22,526 nucleotides of DNA from the NCBI GenBank assembly GCA_002788515.1, contig PFRJ01000072.1:1-22526 (forward strand), in the 5' to 3' direction. The stretch comes from Nitrosopumilales archaeon CG_4_9_14_0_2_um_filter_34_16. GTDB lineage: Archaea; Thermoproteota; Nitrososphaeria; Nitrososphaerales; Nitrosopumilaceae. Of this stretch, positions 14,241-22,303 are shown one piece after another. Every line of letters starts with the position of its first letter. Position 1 is the first letter of the stretch. The notes beneath the pieces were generated by a model, which did not search any database, had not been told where the DNA came from, and saw only the letters and a program-made list of their open reading frames with translations. Both the position numbers and the translations under genes were made by a program.

Positions 14241-15377
14241 ATGAAAATTACAGTTTCTGTTATCAAAGCCGATGTCGGTGGAGTTGGAGGACATACAAAA
14301 CCAAGCGATGGACTAATTGAAGCAATTAGAAGCACCATAAAAAACTCATCAGATTTACTAATTGATTATTACATTGGGTACTGTGGAGACGATACGCATA
14401 TTGTCATGACACATACTCATGGGGTTGATAATCAAAAAATTCACAAATTAGCATGGGATGCATTCATGGCAGGAACTCAAGTAGCAAAAGAAGAGGGACT
14501 GTATGGAGCAGGACAAGATTTGCTAAAAGATTCTTTCTCAGGTAACGTGAAAGGAATGGGACCAGGAGTAGCAGAAATGGAATTTGAAGAAAGACCAAAT
14601 GAAGCTTTCACAGTATTTGCAGCAGACAAAACAGAGCCAGGTGCATTCAACTATCCAATTTACAGAATGTTTGTAGATGCACTAAGTAATACAGGACTAA
14701 TTGTAAACAAAAGCCTTGCATCTGGAGTGGTTATGAATATTATGGATGTTGAAAAAGCTCAGATAGCAGAACTGCATCTATGGGAAGATAAACCAACTAT
14801 CGAGGCTGCATTGATGTATCCTGGAAGATATGTAGTAGATTCAGTTTACACTAAAGATGGAGAACCAATTTTAGATGCATCAACTGATAGATTACACAAC
14901 ATTGCAGGAACATATGTTGGAAAAGATGATCCAATTTGCATAGTTAGAACACAAAAGAATTTCCCAGCAACAGAAGAAGTAGGTAGTGTGTTTAACAATC
15001 CACATTATGTTGCAGGAAACACACGTGGTAGTCATAACATGCCACTAATGCCTGTAAAACTAAATTCTGCAGCTACGATCAATTTTTGTATTCCAATTGT
15101 TGAAGCACTAGTTTTTAGTATGCATAATGGAAAACTAACAGGTCCATTTGATGGATTCTCTACGCCTGATTGGGATTACATTAGAGAGATAGCAACAAAG
15201 AAAGCAATTGCGATTAGAAGTCAAGGATTCATTCATCCAGCAACACTAGTACCATCAGAATTAGAATATGCTGAAGGATACAGATCAAGAATGGATGTAC
15301 TTGAGAGCAAGATGAAACCAATGGAAGCAAATTCATCCAGTGGTGACAAGAAAGAAAATTACGAAGATCCAGATTAA
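14241..15377 (+). CDS. fbp: Fructose-1,6-bisphosphate aldolase/phosphatase (bifunctional, archaeal type)
   Basis: The 378-aa enzyme condenses DHAP and glyceraldehyde-3-phosphate to FBP and then dephosphorylates it, committing carbon to gluconeogenesis. It shows the family N-terminus KITVSVIKADVGG with Asp11 and His18, Asp50-Asp51 (CGDDTH), Asp129 in AADKTEPG, and Tyr225-x2-Lys228-Asp229-Asp230. The last set matches the Tyr/Schiff-base Lys/Asp-Asp cluster of characterised enzymes. The segment FNNPHYVAGNTRGSHNMPLM is also typical. The start was moved from ATG 14226 to ATG 14241: homologues begin at MKIT, and the TATA at 14212-14218 is 26 nt from 14241 but only about 11 nt from 14226. In an autotroph it links fixed carbon to sugar synthesis. 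Confidence 0.95.
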   Translation: MKITVSVIKADVGGVGGHTKPSDGLIEAIRSTIKNSSDLLIDYYIGYCGDDTHIVMTHTHGVDNQKIHKLAWDAFMAGTQVAKEEGLYGAGQDLLKDSFSGNVKGMGPGVAEMEFEERPNEAFTVFAADKTEPGAFNYPIYRMFVDALSNTGLIVNKSLASGVVMNIMDVEKAQIAELHLWEDKPTIEAALMYPGRYVVDSVYTKDGEPILDASTDRLHNIAGTYVGKDDPICIVRTQKNFPATEEVGSVFNNPHYVAGNTRGSHNMPLMPVKLNSAATINFCIPIVEALVFSMHNGKLTGPFDGFSTPDWDYIREIATKKAIAIRSQGFIHPATLVPSELEYAEGYRSRMDVLESKMKPMEANSSSGDKKENYEDPD

Positions 15378-15439
15378 GTGTTGTTTTCAAAGAAACATAG
15401 TAAGGGTTAAATCAAAAAAGACCGTAATAATGTCACCTC

Positions 15440-15850
15440 ATGAATGCTTTTCAAAGGATTTTTGATTGGAAAACGTACATCTTCACAGCATTAGCAGTAA
15501 TATCATTTTCAAGTTTTGTGGCAGTGCTATTTGGACAAACAATACCAGGAATCATTCTAGCATTTTTCAAAATTGCTAGTGAATATGTGATATTAGGAGC
15601 AGTGTTTGTTTTTGCACTTGCATGGTTGATAAAAGCAAAACCACACAATCGTCCTAAAAATTATTCAGTGGTGGTATTTGATGTATTTGGAAAAAAAAGC
15701 CATGTTGATGGATTAAGAACAGAATTCAAAACACATGATGTAGCATGGAGTTTTATGAAACAATACAAAGAAGCATATCCATTTTACAATTTTGCACTAG
15801 TTTCAGACACTCCAAAAGCAGACAAACCAACAATATTCAGATACATCTAA
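15440..15850 (+). CDS. Small membrane protein of unknown function, 136 aa
   Basis: Two hydrophobic segments (about residues 12-34 and 45-65, separated by a short turn) anchor the protein. A basic hinge (KAKPHNRPKN) follows, then a soluble alpha/beta-like tail of about 65 residues (YSVVVFDVFGKKSHVDGLR, later VAWSFMKQYKEAYPFYNFALV). The tail has no catalytic signature, and I do not recognise the family. A TATA-like gttaaat near 15408-15414 lies about 28 nt before the ATG, so it has its own promoter. Confidence 0.68.
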   Translation: MNAFQRIFDWKTYIFTALAVISFSSFVAVLFGQTIPGIILAFFKIASEYVILGAVFVFALAWLIKAKPHNRPKNYSVVVFDVFGKKSHVDGLRTEFKTHDVAWSFMKQYKEAYPFYNFALVSDTPKADKPTIFRYI

Positions 15851-15886
15851 TTCAGACTTTTATTCAAGATTACTTAAAGAAGTAAA

Positions 15887-17653
15887 ATGGAATTCTCAAC
15901 ATTAGCTGAAGCATTTAACAAAATGGAATCTACAAGTAAAAGATTAGAGTTAACACAATTTTTAGTAGAATTATTTGAAAAAACCCCACAAGATGTAATT
16001 TCTAAAATTGTATATCTAATACAAGGAAAATTAAGACCAGACTTTGAAGGAATAGAGTTAGGAGTAGCAGAAAAACTTGCAATAAGAGCAATTTCAAAAT
16101 CTTCAGGAATTCCAATTAAAAAAATTGAAGATGAATATAGAAAAGGGGGAGATTTGGGACATGCATCTTCAATAATATTAGAACAGAAGACTCAGACAAC
16201 ATTTCTGGTAGAAGACATTACAGTAGAAAGAGTGTATGATACATTGTTTAAAATTGCAAATTTGGGAGGATCACGATCTCAAGATATGAAAATGAAATAC
16301 ATATCAAGTTTGTTAAATGACGCAACGCCATTAGAGGCAAGTTTCATTTTAAAGATTTTACTTGGAACTTTGAGATTAGGTATTGCAGAAAATACTGTAA
16401 TGGATGCACTTGCAATAGCATTCTCAGGAAATAAAGAAAATAGGAAAAAATTACAGCATGCATACAATGTATCTAGTGATTTAGGCAAGGTTGCAGAAAC
16501 AATTTTAACAAAAGGCTTGGAAGGAGTGGAAAAATTTGAGATTGTTTTGTTTAATCCAATCAGACCAATGTTAGCAGACAGAGTAAAAAGTGAAGAAGAA
16601 GCAATTGAAAGAATGGGAAATGAATTTGCTGCAGAATACAAACTAGATGGTGAACGAGTTCAACTTCACATAGAAGGAGAAAAAGTGGTGTTGTTTTCTA
16701 GAAGTTTAGAAAATATTTCAAGTTATTATCCAGACATTATAGAAAAAATTCCAAAAGCAATTCAGGCAGACAATATAATACTAGAAGCTGAAATAGTCGC
16801 AATCAATGAAAATTCTGGAGAATTTTTACCATTTCAAGAATTGATGCACAGAAGAAGAAAATACAAAATAGAAAAGGCAGTCACTCAATATCCAATAACG
16901 GTTAATTTTTTTGATGTGTTGTATTGCAATGGAAAAAGCTGTTTAGAGTTAACATACAAGGAACGAAGAGAGAAACTAGAAAAAAATGTCAAAGAAGACG
17001 ATTTTGCCAAACACATTCCAATGAGTTTGGTAAAAAACAAAAACGAGATAGAAGACTTTATGGAAAACAGCATTAATGCTGGAAGCGAAGGATTGATGTT
17101 AAAAATGCTAGACAAACCATATCAAGCAGGATCCAGAGGAAGTCATTGGTTAAAACTAAAACGCGAATACAGAAATGAATTAGGAGACAGTTTAGATCTT
17201 GTAGTCATAGGGGGATTTTTTGGAAAAGGTAGAAGAACTGGAAACTATGGAACATTACTATTAGCAACATATGAAGAAGATGATGATACATTTACAAGTA
17301 TTTGCAAAGTCGGTACAGGGTTTTCAGATGAAGATTTAGATCAGTTGTATCAAATTCTAAATTCAAAAGTCACAATCAAAAAAAACCCCCGAATCATTAG
17401 TGAGATGGAAGCAGATGTATGGTTTGAACCAGAATTAGTAATTGAAGTAGTAGCATCAGAAATCACACTTAGTCCAATTCACAAAGCAGCAAAAGACGTA
17501 ATACGGAAAGATGCAGGTCTTGCTTTGAGATTCCCAAAATTCACAGGAAAGATCAGATTAGAGAAATCACCTGAAGATGCATCTACAAATGAAGAAGTCA
17601 TCACACTGTACAAAGGACAGAAAAAAATAGCACATGATAAAAATCGGATATAA
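15887..17653 (+). CDS. lig: ATP-dependent DNA ligase
   Basis: The 588-aa ligase has the archaeal/eukaryotic DNA ligase I layout: N-terminal DNA-binding domain (about 1-215), adenylation domain (about 225-420) and OB-fold (about 425-575). The nucleotidyl-transfer lysine is Lys252 in YKLDGER (motif I). Motif III lies around ILEAEIVAI (298-306), IIIa at NFFDVLY, IV at SEGLMLK and V at HWLKLKRE. It seals nicks in replication and repair, including Okazaki fragments. Length is normal. A T-rich TATA-like element (about 15856-15864) precedes the ATG by about 27 nt. Confidence 0.97.
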   Translation: MEFSTLAEAFNKMESTSKRLELTQFLVELFEKTPQDVISKIVYLIQGKLRPDFEGIELGVAEKLAIRAISKSSGIPIKKIEDEYRKGGDLGHASSIILEQKTQTTFLVEDITVERVYDTLFKIANLGGSRSQDMKMKYISSLLNDATPLEASFILKILLGTLRLGIAENTVMDALAIAFSGNKENRKKLQHAYNVSSDLGKVAETILTKGLEGVEKFEIVLFNPIRPMLADRVKSEEEAIERMGNEFAAEYKLDGERVQLHIEGEKVVLFSRSLENISSYYPDIIEKIPKAIQADNIILEAEIVAINENSGEFLPFQELMHRRRKYKIEKAVTQYPITVNFFDVLYCNGKSCLELTYKERREKLEKNVKEDDFAKHIPMSLVKNKNEIEDFMENSINAGSEGLMLKMLDKPYQAGSRGSHWLKLKREYRNELGDSLDLVVIGGFFGKGRRTGNYGTLLLATYEEDDDTFTSICKVGTGFSDEDLDQLYQILNSKVTIKKNPRIISEMEADVWFEPELVIEVVASEITLSPIHKAAKDVIRKDAGLALRFPKFTGKIRLEKSPEDASTNEEVITLYKGQKKIAHDKNRI

Positions 17654-17686
17654 TCAGGCTTAGAAAATATCAAAAATCATAGAGGA

Positions 17687-17693
17687 TTTAAAT
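17687..17693 (+). promoter_or_regulatory. TATA-like element of the DUF47 gene
   Basis: The sequence tttaaat is centred about 30 nt before ATG 17720. This favours that start over a TTG at 17708. Confidence 0.4.
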
Positions 17694-17719
17694 TACCTAG
17701 AGCGTTTTTGATTTTTGTT

Positions 17720-18373
17720 ATGTATAGTGGAGAGCTTGAAGTTCAAGCAAAAAGAAAGGCCATAGCAGTTTTACAAGACGAAATCAACAGAATACTAAAC
17801 GCATCCAGAGAACTTGCAACACTACCAGAAATGATGATGAAAAAAGACAAAGCTGGAATCAAAAACACGTTAGAACAAATTTCAACCATTGAAGAAGAGG
17901 TTGAAAATCTAAGACGCAAGATCACACGCGAAGTTGCGGATGTTGGAGGTTTAATCATGAATAGAGAAAACCTTCTAAACACAGCTTACACAATGGATGA
18001 AATCGCAGGCTACATCACAGGCATTTCATTCAAACTTGCAAATGTGAAAATTACAACACTAAAGAGTGCTGGACTGGATAAAGACATCACAAAATTGATT
18101 GAACTAGTAGTAGACGAAGTTTACAAACTAAATGAAATCATTCGAAGTCTTAACACAAACACTGTTAATGCCATCGAGTTAGCTCAAGAAACACAAACAA
18201 TTGAAAGAGAAATCGACGTCAAGTATAGAGAAACTACAATTAAACTTCTAAACGAAGTGACAAACACCAAAGAATTATTGTTGATCAAAGACGTAATAGA
18301 AGGAATTGAAGAGATGTCAGACAAATGTCAAAAGGTATCAGACTCTTTCATATTGTTGGCATTGAGCCTGTAA
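17720..18373 (+). CDS. DUF47/PhoU-like helical protein
   Basis: The 217-aa protein is almost wholly helical and matches the PhoU-related DUF47 family. It has long amphipathic helices with E/D-rich faces (RKAIAVLQDEINRILNASRE, then EISTIEEEVENLRRKI-like and IEREIDVKYRETTIKLLNE) and an ending of the type IEEMSDKCQKVSDSFILLALS, where Asp residues bind metal in PhoU proteins. Family members often regulate PiT phosphate transporters, but no transporter gene is adjacent here, so a phosphate role is inference. ATG at 17720 is preferred to the in-frame TTG at 17708. Confidence 0.85.
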   Translation: MYSGELEVQAKRKAIAVLQDEINRILNASRELATLPEMMMKKDKAGIKNTLEQISTIEEEVENLRRKITREVADVGGLIMNRENLLNTAYTMDEIAGYITGISFKLANVKITTLKSAGLDKDITKLIELVVDEVYKLNEIIRSLNTNTVNAIELAQETQTIEREIDVKYRETTIKLLNEVTNTKELLLIKDVIEGIEEMSDKCQKVSDSFILLALSL

Positions 18374-18390
18374 AAAAACACAATACTCGC

Positions 18391-18416
18391 CACTTTTACT
18401 TTATTTTTAAATTTAA
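18391..18416 (+). terminator. T-rich terminator after the DUF47 gene
   Basis: The tract cttttactttatttttaaattt lies about 20 nt after the stop codon and before the next promoter, fitting archaeal oligo-T termination. Confidence 0.45.
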
Positions 18417-18465
18417 AAAAATTAGCAATAGAGAATTCATATACAGATAACATGTTATAGATATA

Positions 18466-19002
18466 ATGAAAAGTGAATTAATTGAGAATCGAATAATTGT
18501 ATGGAACATTGAAGATTCACGTAAACTTTTCAGTCATGGATACTATGGAAAACCAATAGGAATACCAAAACCAAAAATTGAAGAAATAGATGCGCCATTA
18601 ATTTTAGATCTTATTGAAGGATTGTATCTTTTAGAAAACAAGAAAATAACAATCATTAATTCAAAACAAAAAGTAACTGTAGAGCAACTAACAGAAATTT
18701 GTAAAAAAGAAGTTCATGAATTTGATAAAAAATATCTAGTATACAAAAATTTCAGAGATAAAGGATACATCATCAATCCAGGAATCAAATTTGGATGTGA
18801 TTTTGCAGTTTATGAAAAAGGTCCAGGAATTGATCATGCGCCATTTTTAATTCAAGTATATGCAAGAAGTGAATCAATTTCATCAACAGAGATAGTTCTT
18901 GCAGGAAGACTTGCAACTACAGTAAGAAAGCAATTCATCTTAGCAATACCAAAAGGCAAAGACAAAGTAGATTTTCTTGCATTAGATTGGTGGAAAGCCT
19001 AG
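18466..19002 (+). CDS. endA: tRNA-splicing endonuclease (tRNA-intron lyase)
   Basis: The 178-aa single-unit EndA cuts bulge-helix-bulge structures in pre-tRNA and, in archaea, pre-rRNA. The catalytic triad is visible in the C-terminal nuclease fold: Tyr116 (FAVYEKGPG), His124 (GIDHAPFLIQV) and Lys155 (TTVRKQFILAI). The N-terminal domain (1-85) is the usual alpha/beta domain. At 178 aa it is of the homotetrameric or heterotetrameric subunit size, not the fused 340-aa form. If this is the only copy, the enzyme is alpha-4; a second subunit elsewhere would make it alpha2-beta2. An attcatatac element about 27 nt upstream is the likely TATA. Its end overlaps the convergent gene by 4 nt. Confidence 0.93.
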   Translation: MKSELIENRIIVWNIEDSRKLFSHGYYGKPIGIPKPKIEEIDAPLILDLIEGLYLLENKKITIINSKQKVTVEQLTEICKKEVHEFDKKYLVYKNFRDKGYIINPGIKFGCDFAVYEKGPGIDHAPFLIQVYARSESISSTEIVLAGRLATTVRKQFILAIPKGKDKVDFLALDWWKA

Positions 19003-19376
19003 ATAGATTTGATGTGACCGGCTATTCGATCATAAATTTCAAAAAGTTCTTTTGTGATTCCAAAAGCAAGATGATTATCCCATTTACTTCGAATTCTAAT
19101 GGCTACCTCAGTGGGTTCAACATAGATAGTAGCATCTTTGAGAGATTGTTTTGCAATCATTTCATTTAATTCATGATCTTCATTTAGTTTTGAGGCCAAA
19201 CTTCCAGAACCAGTCCATTCCACCTTAGTGACAGTTTTAGAAGCAAAGTGGCCTTTAGTGGAAAGTTTGGTTTTTGCAACATAATTTGCAAATCCGGCAC
19301 CTACATTCTTTTTAACAATAAATTGAGCTTGAAACCTGTCTAATGCGCCCCAAGGAAGTGGATTTGGATCTTGCAT
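18999..19376 (-). CDS. Hypothetical protein, 125 aa
   Basis: I recognise no family. The sequence has a beta-rich core (FQAQFIVKKNVGAGFANYVA, then KVEWTGSGSLASKLN) and ends with a helix after a WDNHLAFGITKELFEIYDRI segment. There is no signal peptide or Cys. It starts MQDPNPLPWG 2 nt after the 78-aa gene, so the two are one operon. Its 3' end overlaps endA by 4 nt. Confidence 0.65.
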   Translation of the reverse strand: MQDPNPLPWGALDRFQAQFIVKKNVGAGFANYVAKTKLSTKGHFASKTVTKVEWTGSGSLASKLNEDHELNEMIAKQSLKDATIYVEPTEVAIRIRSKWDNHLAFGITKELFEIYDRIAGHIKSI

Positions 19377-19378
19377 GA

Positions 19379-19615
19379 TTATCCCTTTTGAATAATTTGT
19401 ATCACGTCAATGTTAGAATTATAGATATCAATACATCCCTTGTTAGTTACCATTCTAGGTGTTTGAGCAAAATATCTGCTATAGTAATCATCTTTTTCAA
19501 CCTCATCAGTTCCAATTTCTTTGGATTTAGAATCAATGCCGATCTCTTTGAGCATTCCAGAAAATTTTTCAGGCCATGATTGATAGACAAATGTGTCTGA
19601 CTCTGTATCATGCAT
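19379..19615 (-). CDS. Hypothetical protein, 78 aa
   Basis: This small acidic soluble protein includes FVYQSWPEKFSGMLKEIGID and ends with a beta-like RMVTNKGCIDIYNSNIDVIQ. I do not recognise a family. A minus-strand TATA-like CTTTATTTG near 19642 is about 27 nt before the ATG, which supports this start. It is the first gene of the pair with the 125-aa protein. Confidence 0.62.
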   Translation of the reverse strand: MHDTESDTFVYQSWPEKFSGMLKEIGIDSKSKEIGTDEVEKDDYYSRYFAQTPRMVTNKGCIDIYNSNIDVIQIIQKG

Positions 19616-19675
19616 TAAAAATCATGAATCATACCCACAAATAAAGATATCAAGAAAACACCCTTAAGATCAATC

Positions 19676-19687
19676 GAATTAAATATC
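19676..19687 (+). promoter_or_regulatory. TATA-like element of the SDR/MaoC operon
   Basis: The sequence gaattaaatatc is centred about 30 nt before ATG 19712 and is the only good candidate for this two-gene unit. Confidence 0.45.
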
Positions 19688-19711
19688 ACAAAAGTTTCGA
19701 GACCTTATCTA

Positions 19712-21481
19712 ATGCTGAAATTCCAAAATAAAATTGCCCTAGTTACAGGAAGCGGGACAGGGATAGGCAAAGCCATTGCTACAAAATTCATCGAGGAGGG
19801 AGCTAGCGTCATAATTCTTGGAAGAAGAAAAGAACCGCTGGAAGAAGCAGCAAAAGAACTTGAAGGAAAAATCCCACAAGGCACAAATGCTTCAGTTAGA
19901 ATTTTTGCAGGAGTAGATGTTGCAGATGAGACAGCATTGAACAATATGTTTGATACACTAAAAAATGAAAATACAACAATAGATTACATAATTAACAACG
20001 CAGGAGTTTCAGGACCTGTTACATGTTTTGCAAATGCCCCACTTGATGAATTCAAAAGTACAATCGGAATTCATCTAACTGGTACGTTCTGGGGTTCTGT
20101 TCAAGCACTAAAAGTGATGAAAGAGGGAGGAAAAATTATCACCATCTCCACATTTTTCACAGAAGAAAAGCCATTAGAACAAAGACCTTACAGATTTAGA
20201 AGTCCATATACTGCATCACAAGGTGCAAAAAACAGATTAGCAGAATTAATGTCATGGGAACTAACAGATAAAGGAATCATATCCATTGCAACAAATCCAG
20301 GACCAGTTCATTCAGACAGAATTTACAAGACTGTATATCCAAAAGCTGCTGCAGAATTTATGCGAGTAAGTGGATTTGAAGACTTGGCTCCAATTGAAGT
20401 AGATGAGGCAAATAAGGAGTTACTTTCATTATTAGGTGAAGATGAGAATGTAATTAAAAATGGAATTGCTGCTGCAGCAATAAAACTTGCAAATGGAAAA
20501 GATGTTTCAAAACTTACAGAGACATTTACCAATCTATTAAATAAAATTCAAACTATTGCAGAAAAAGTTCAAAACAACACATCACATATGATTGCAAATA
20601 AAGAATTTCTATCGCAAGGACAAGTTGCAGAGACGGTTCTTAATTTATGTGATGATGAGATTGCAAAAATAATTAACGGCAAAGTGATTCCAGGAGACAG
20701 AGTATTTTATCCAGTCAAACCACATATTGGAACTACAACCCCAGGAGTCCACCAACCAGACTTTACAGGAAAAGCAGTTGTTTTTACAGTTGATGCAACT
20801 GATAAAGCAGATGCAGAAAGAGTCGAGTTTTTGGCACAACATGTTGAAAAGAATGGTGGGAAAGTAGCTTGTTTCATATCACAGACAACATCGACAGAAC
20901 TACAAGAGCACATTAGTAGTAAATTCCATTCACATGTAGTAGACATAAAGAATCCAGATGAAGTAGCAAGATGGTTAAACACAGCAAAAACCAACATAGG
21001 AGAGATATTAGGTGTAATCCACATAACGGGAAAACTTCCAGACATACCAAAATTAACACAAGTGTCAAGGGCAGTATGGGAAGCATTAACTGAAAAATTC
21101 ATCTCCACACCAGCAACAGTTGCACAGAGAGCACTAGAGCATTTTGTTCCAGGTGGAAGTAAAGATCCTCGACTTTACAAAGATGCCAAAGGAGCAATTA
21201 TGATTATTGGTCCAGATTTACCAATAGGTAAAAAAATCACAGGTGTTCAAAGGGCTCAAGTAGAAGTTTTCAGAGGTGCATTAAGACCATTTACAACTAC
21301 TGTCAATCAAGAACTAAGTGATGTCCTAAATTCAAAAATTAGAATGTTTACAATCTTTCCAGGAACAATTGCAGGTTCAGAACCAAATAATCAAAAGATT
21401 GCAGATGCATTTAATTTCCTAGTATCAGAAAATGCTGAATCATCAGCAGAAATTGTCTTTTGTGTTGATGAATCAAGATAA
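19712..21481 (+). CDS. Tandem SDR-fold protein, 589 aa (resembles the N-terminal half of malonyl-CoA reductase)
   Basis: Residues 1-260 form a classical short-chain dehydrogenase: TGSGTGIG (12-19) for NAD(P), NNAG (95-98), Ser146 in ITISTFF, Tyr166 in SPYTASQ, and NPGPVHSDRI (195-204). Gln170 stands where the YxxxK lysine belongs, and about six extra residues separate Ser146 from Tyr166. After a helical insert (about 230-330), residues 350-589 look like a second SDR-like Rossmann domain without a glycine motif (AVVFTVDATDKADAERVEFL; GAIMIIGPDLPIGKKITGVQ). This active-plus-degenerate tandem layout, and motifs such as STxF and GPxxSDRI, resemble the malonate-semialdehyde-reducing half of Chloroflexus malonyl-CoA reductase as I recall it. 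The substrate is unproven. The MaoC-like gene follows 2 nt later. Confidence 0.8.
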   Translation: MLKFQNKIALVTGSGTGIGKAIATKFIEEGASVIILGRRKEPLEEAAKELEGKIPQGTNASVRIFAGVDVADETALNNMFDTLKNENTTIDYIINNAGVSGPVTCFANAPLDEFKSTIGIHLTGTFWGSVQALKVMKEGGKIITISTFFTEEKPLEQRPYRFRSPYTASQGAKNRLAELMSWELTDKGIISIATNPGPVHSDRIYKTVYPKAAAEFMRVSGFEDLAPIEVDEANKELLSLLGEDENVIKNGIAAAAIKLANGKDVSKLTETFTNLLNKIQTIAEKVQNNTSHMIANKEFLSQGQVAETVLNLCDDEIAKIINGKVIPGDRVFYPVKPHIGTTTPGVHQPDFTGKAVVFTVDATDKADAERVEFLAQHVEKNGGKVACFISQTTSTELQEHISSKFHSHVVDIKNPDEVARWLNTAKTNIGEILGVIHITGKLPDIPKLTQVSRAVWEALTEKFISTPATVAQRALEHFVPGGSKDPRLYKDAKGAIMIIGPDLPIGKKITGVQRAQVEVFRGALRPFTTTVNQELSDVLNSKIRMFTIFPGTIAGSEPNNQKIADAFNFLVSENAESSAEIVFCVDESR

Positions 21482-21483
21482 GA

Positions 21484-21936
21484 ATGAAAAAATTTTCAGA
21501 ATTCAGAGTAGGAGATTCATTTTATTCCACATGTAGTATATCAGATAAAGAATTAGAAGAATATCTAAAATTCTCAAGAGTCAAAAATGCATTTTTGGAA
21601 AATAAACAGAAAGGAGAGCAACAATTAGTTTCAGGCAGAGCCATACTATCAAGAATGGAGGGAGAGTTTACAAGGTTAAGTCAAATCTATGGAAATCATA
21701 TTGTCTTTCTAGGCACAGATGGGGATTCTGAATGGGAAAATAGAAACACTCGATTTCTCAAACCATTATACACAGACCAAGTGTTGAAATTAAAATTTAC
21801 AGTGTCACAAAAAGAAGAGATCAATGAGGAATTTGGGAAAATCACAATAGATTACGAAGGAACTAATCAGGACGAAGAAACAATAGTGATTTCAAAGAGA
21901 AACATCTACAGAATCAAAAAGGAACCACCAAGATAA
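21484..21936 (+). CDS. MaoC-like hot-dog protein, probably lacking hydratase residues
   Basis: The 150-aa protein has MaoC/hydratase-2 hot-dog features: FRVGDSFYSTCSISDKELEE at the start, a central helix (VSGRAILSRMEGEF), and NTRFLKPLYTDQVLKLKFTV followed by paired strands, matching the 'FxxPvxxGDtL' segment. The usual hydratase motif (SGDxNPxH) is replaced by KFSRVKNAFLEN, so the catalytic Asp and His are absent. A non-enzymatic acyl-CoA or acyl-group binding role, or a structural partner for the SDR protein, is more likely than hydration. It starts 2 nt after the SDR stop and is surely co-transcribed. Confidence 0.75.
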   Translation: MKKFSEFRVGDSFYSTCSISDKELEEYLKFSRVKNAFLENKQKGEQQLVSGRAILSRMEGEFTRLSQIYGNHIVFLGTDGDSEWENRNTRFLKPLYTDQVLKLKFTVSQKEEINEEFGKITIDYEGTNQDEETIVISKRNIYRIKKEPPR

Positions 21937-21961
21937 TCAGTAGAGGGTTTTCAAATCAACA

Positions 21962-22129
21962 CTAGTACATAGTTTTCATTTTTTTCTTTTTTCTCACATC
22001 TTTTTCTTTAGATGAGGATTGTATTGAATAGTCGTATTCAGGATACAGGTTCAAGAATCGCTTTTCTATTGGTTCCTCTCCAGCATAATCGGCAACAGAA
22101 CCATCGCTGTCAGAATCAAAAGCGCTCAT
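21962..22129 (-). CDS. 55-aa microprotein with acidic head and lysine-rich tail
   Basis: The minus-strand frame from ATG at 22127-22129 to TAG at 21962-21964 encodes a protein starting MSAFDSDSDGSVADYAGEEP. It has a central aromatic part EKRFLNLYPEYDYS and a basic tail KEKDVRKKKKMKTMY. No known domain is visible. The head-to-tail charge split is what one sees in small nucleic-acid or ribosome-associated proteins, but that is only suggestive. A TATA-like TTTTTAATTC (minus, about 22158-22167) lies roughly 33 nt upstream. The lysine tail is encoded by A-runs that form a T-rich tract on the plus strand. Confidence 0.58.
   Translation of the reverse strand: MSAFDSDSDGSVADYAGEEPIEKRFLNLYPEYDYSIQSSSKEKDVRKKKKMKTMY
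21973..21992 (+). terminator. T-rich terminator of the SDR/MaoC operon
   Basis: The plus-strand tract ttttcatttttttctttttt begins 36 nt after the MaoC-like stop codon. It overlaps the 3' end of the minus-strand microprotein gene, so one sequence serves both as terminator and as the codons for its Lys-rich tail. Confidence 0.45.
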
Positions 22130-22303
22130 CGGATTCAAATCCCAGAAAAATACACCGAATTAAAAACTTATTGAAATATGAATCAATTAAAAAATAAAAA
22201 TAGATCGCAAAAATTAGATGAAAAAAGTAGTCTCAATAGTACTCATTTGGTATATTTTTTTTAATTTTACCAGTAGAAAAGCAATGAGATCATCCCGGTT
22301 AAC

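Noticed and set aside
22128..22146. tRNA T-loop-like sequence (ggattcaaatccc)
   Set aside because: The flanking bases do not form a 5-bp T stem, no acceptor, D or anticodon arm can be built around it, and it lies at the start of the 55-aa frame.
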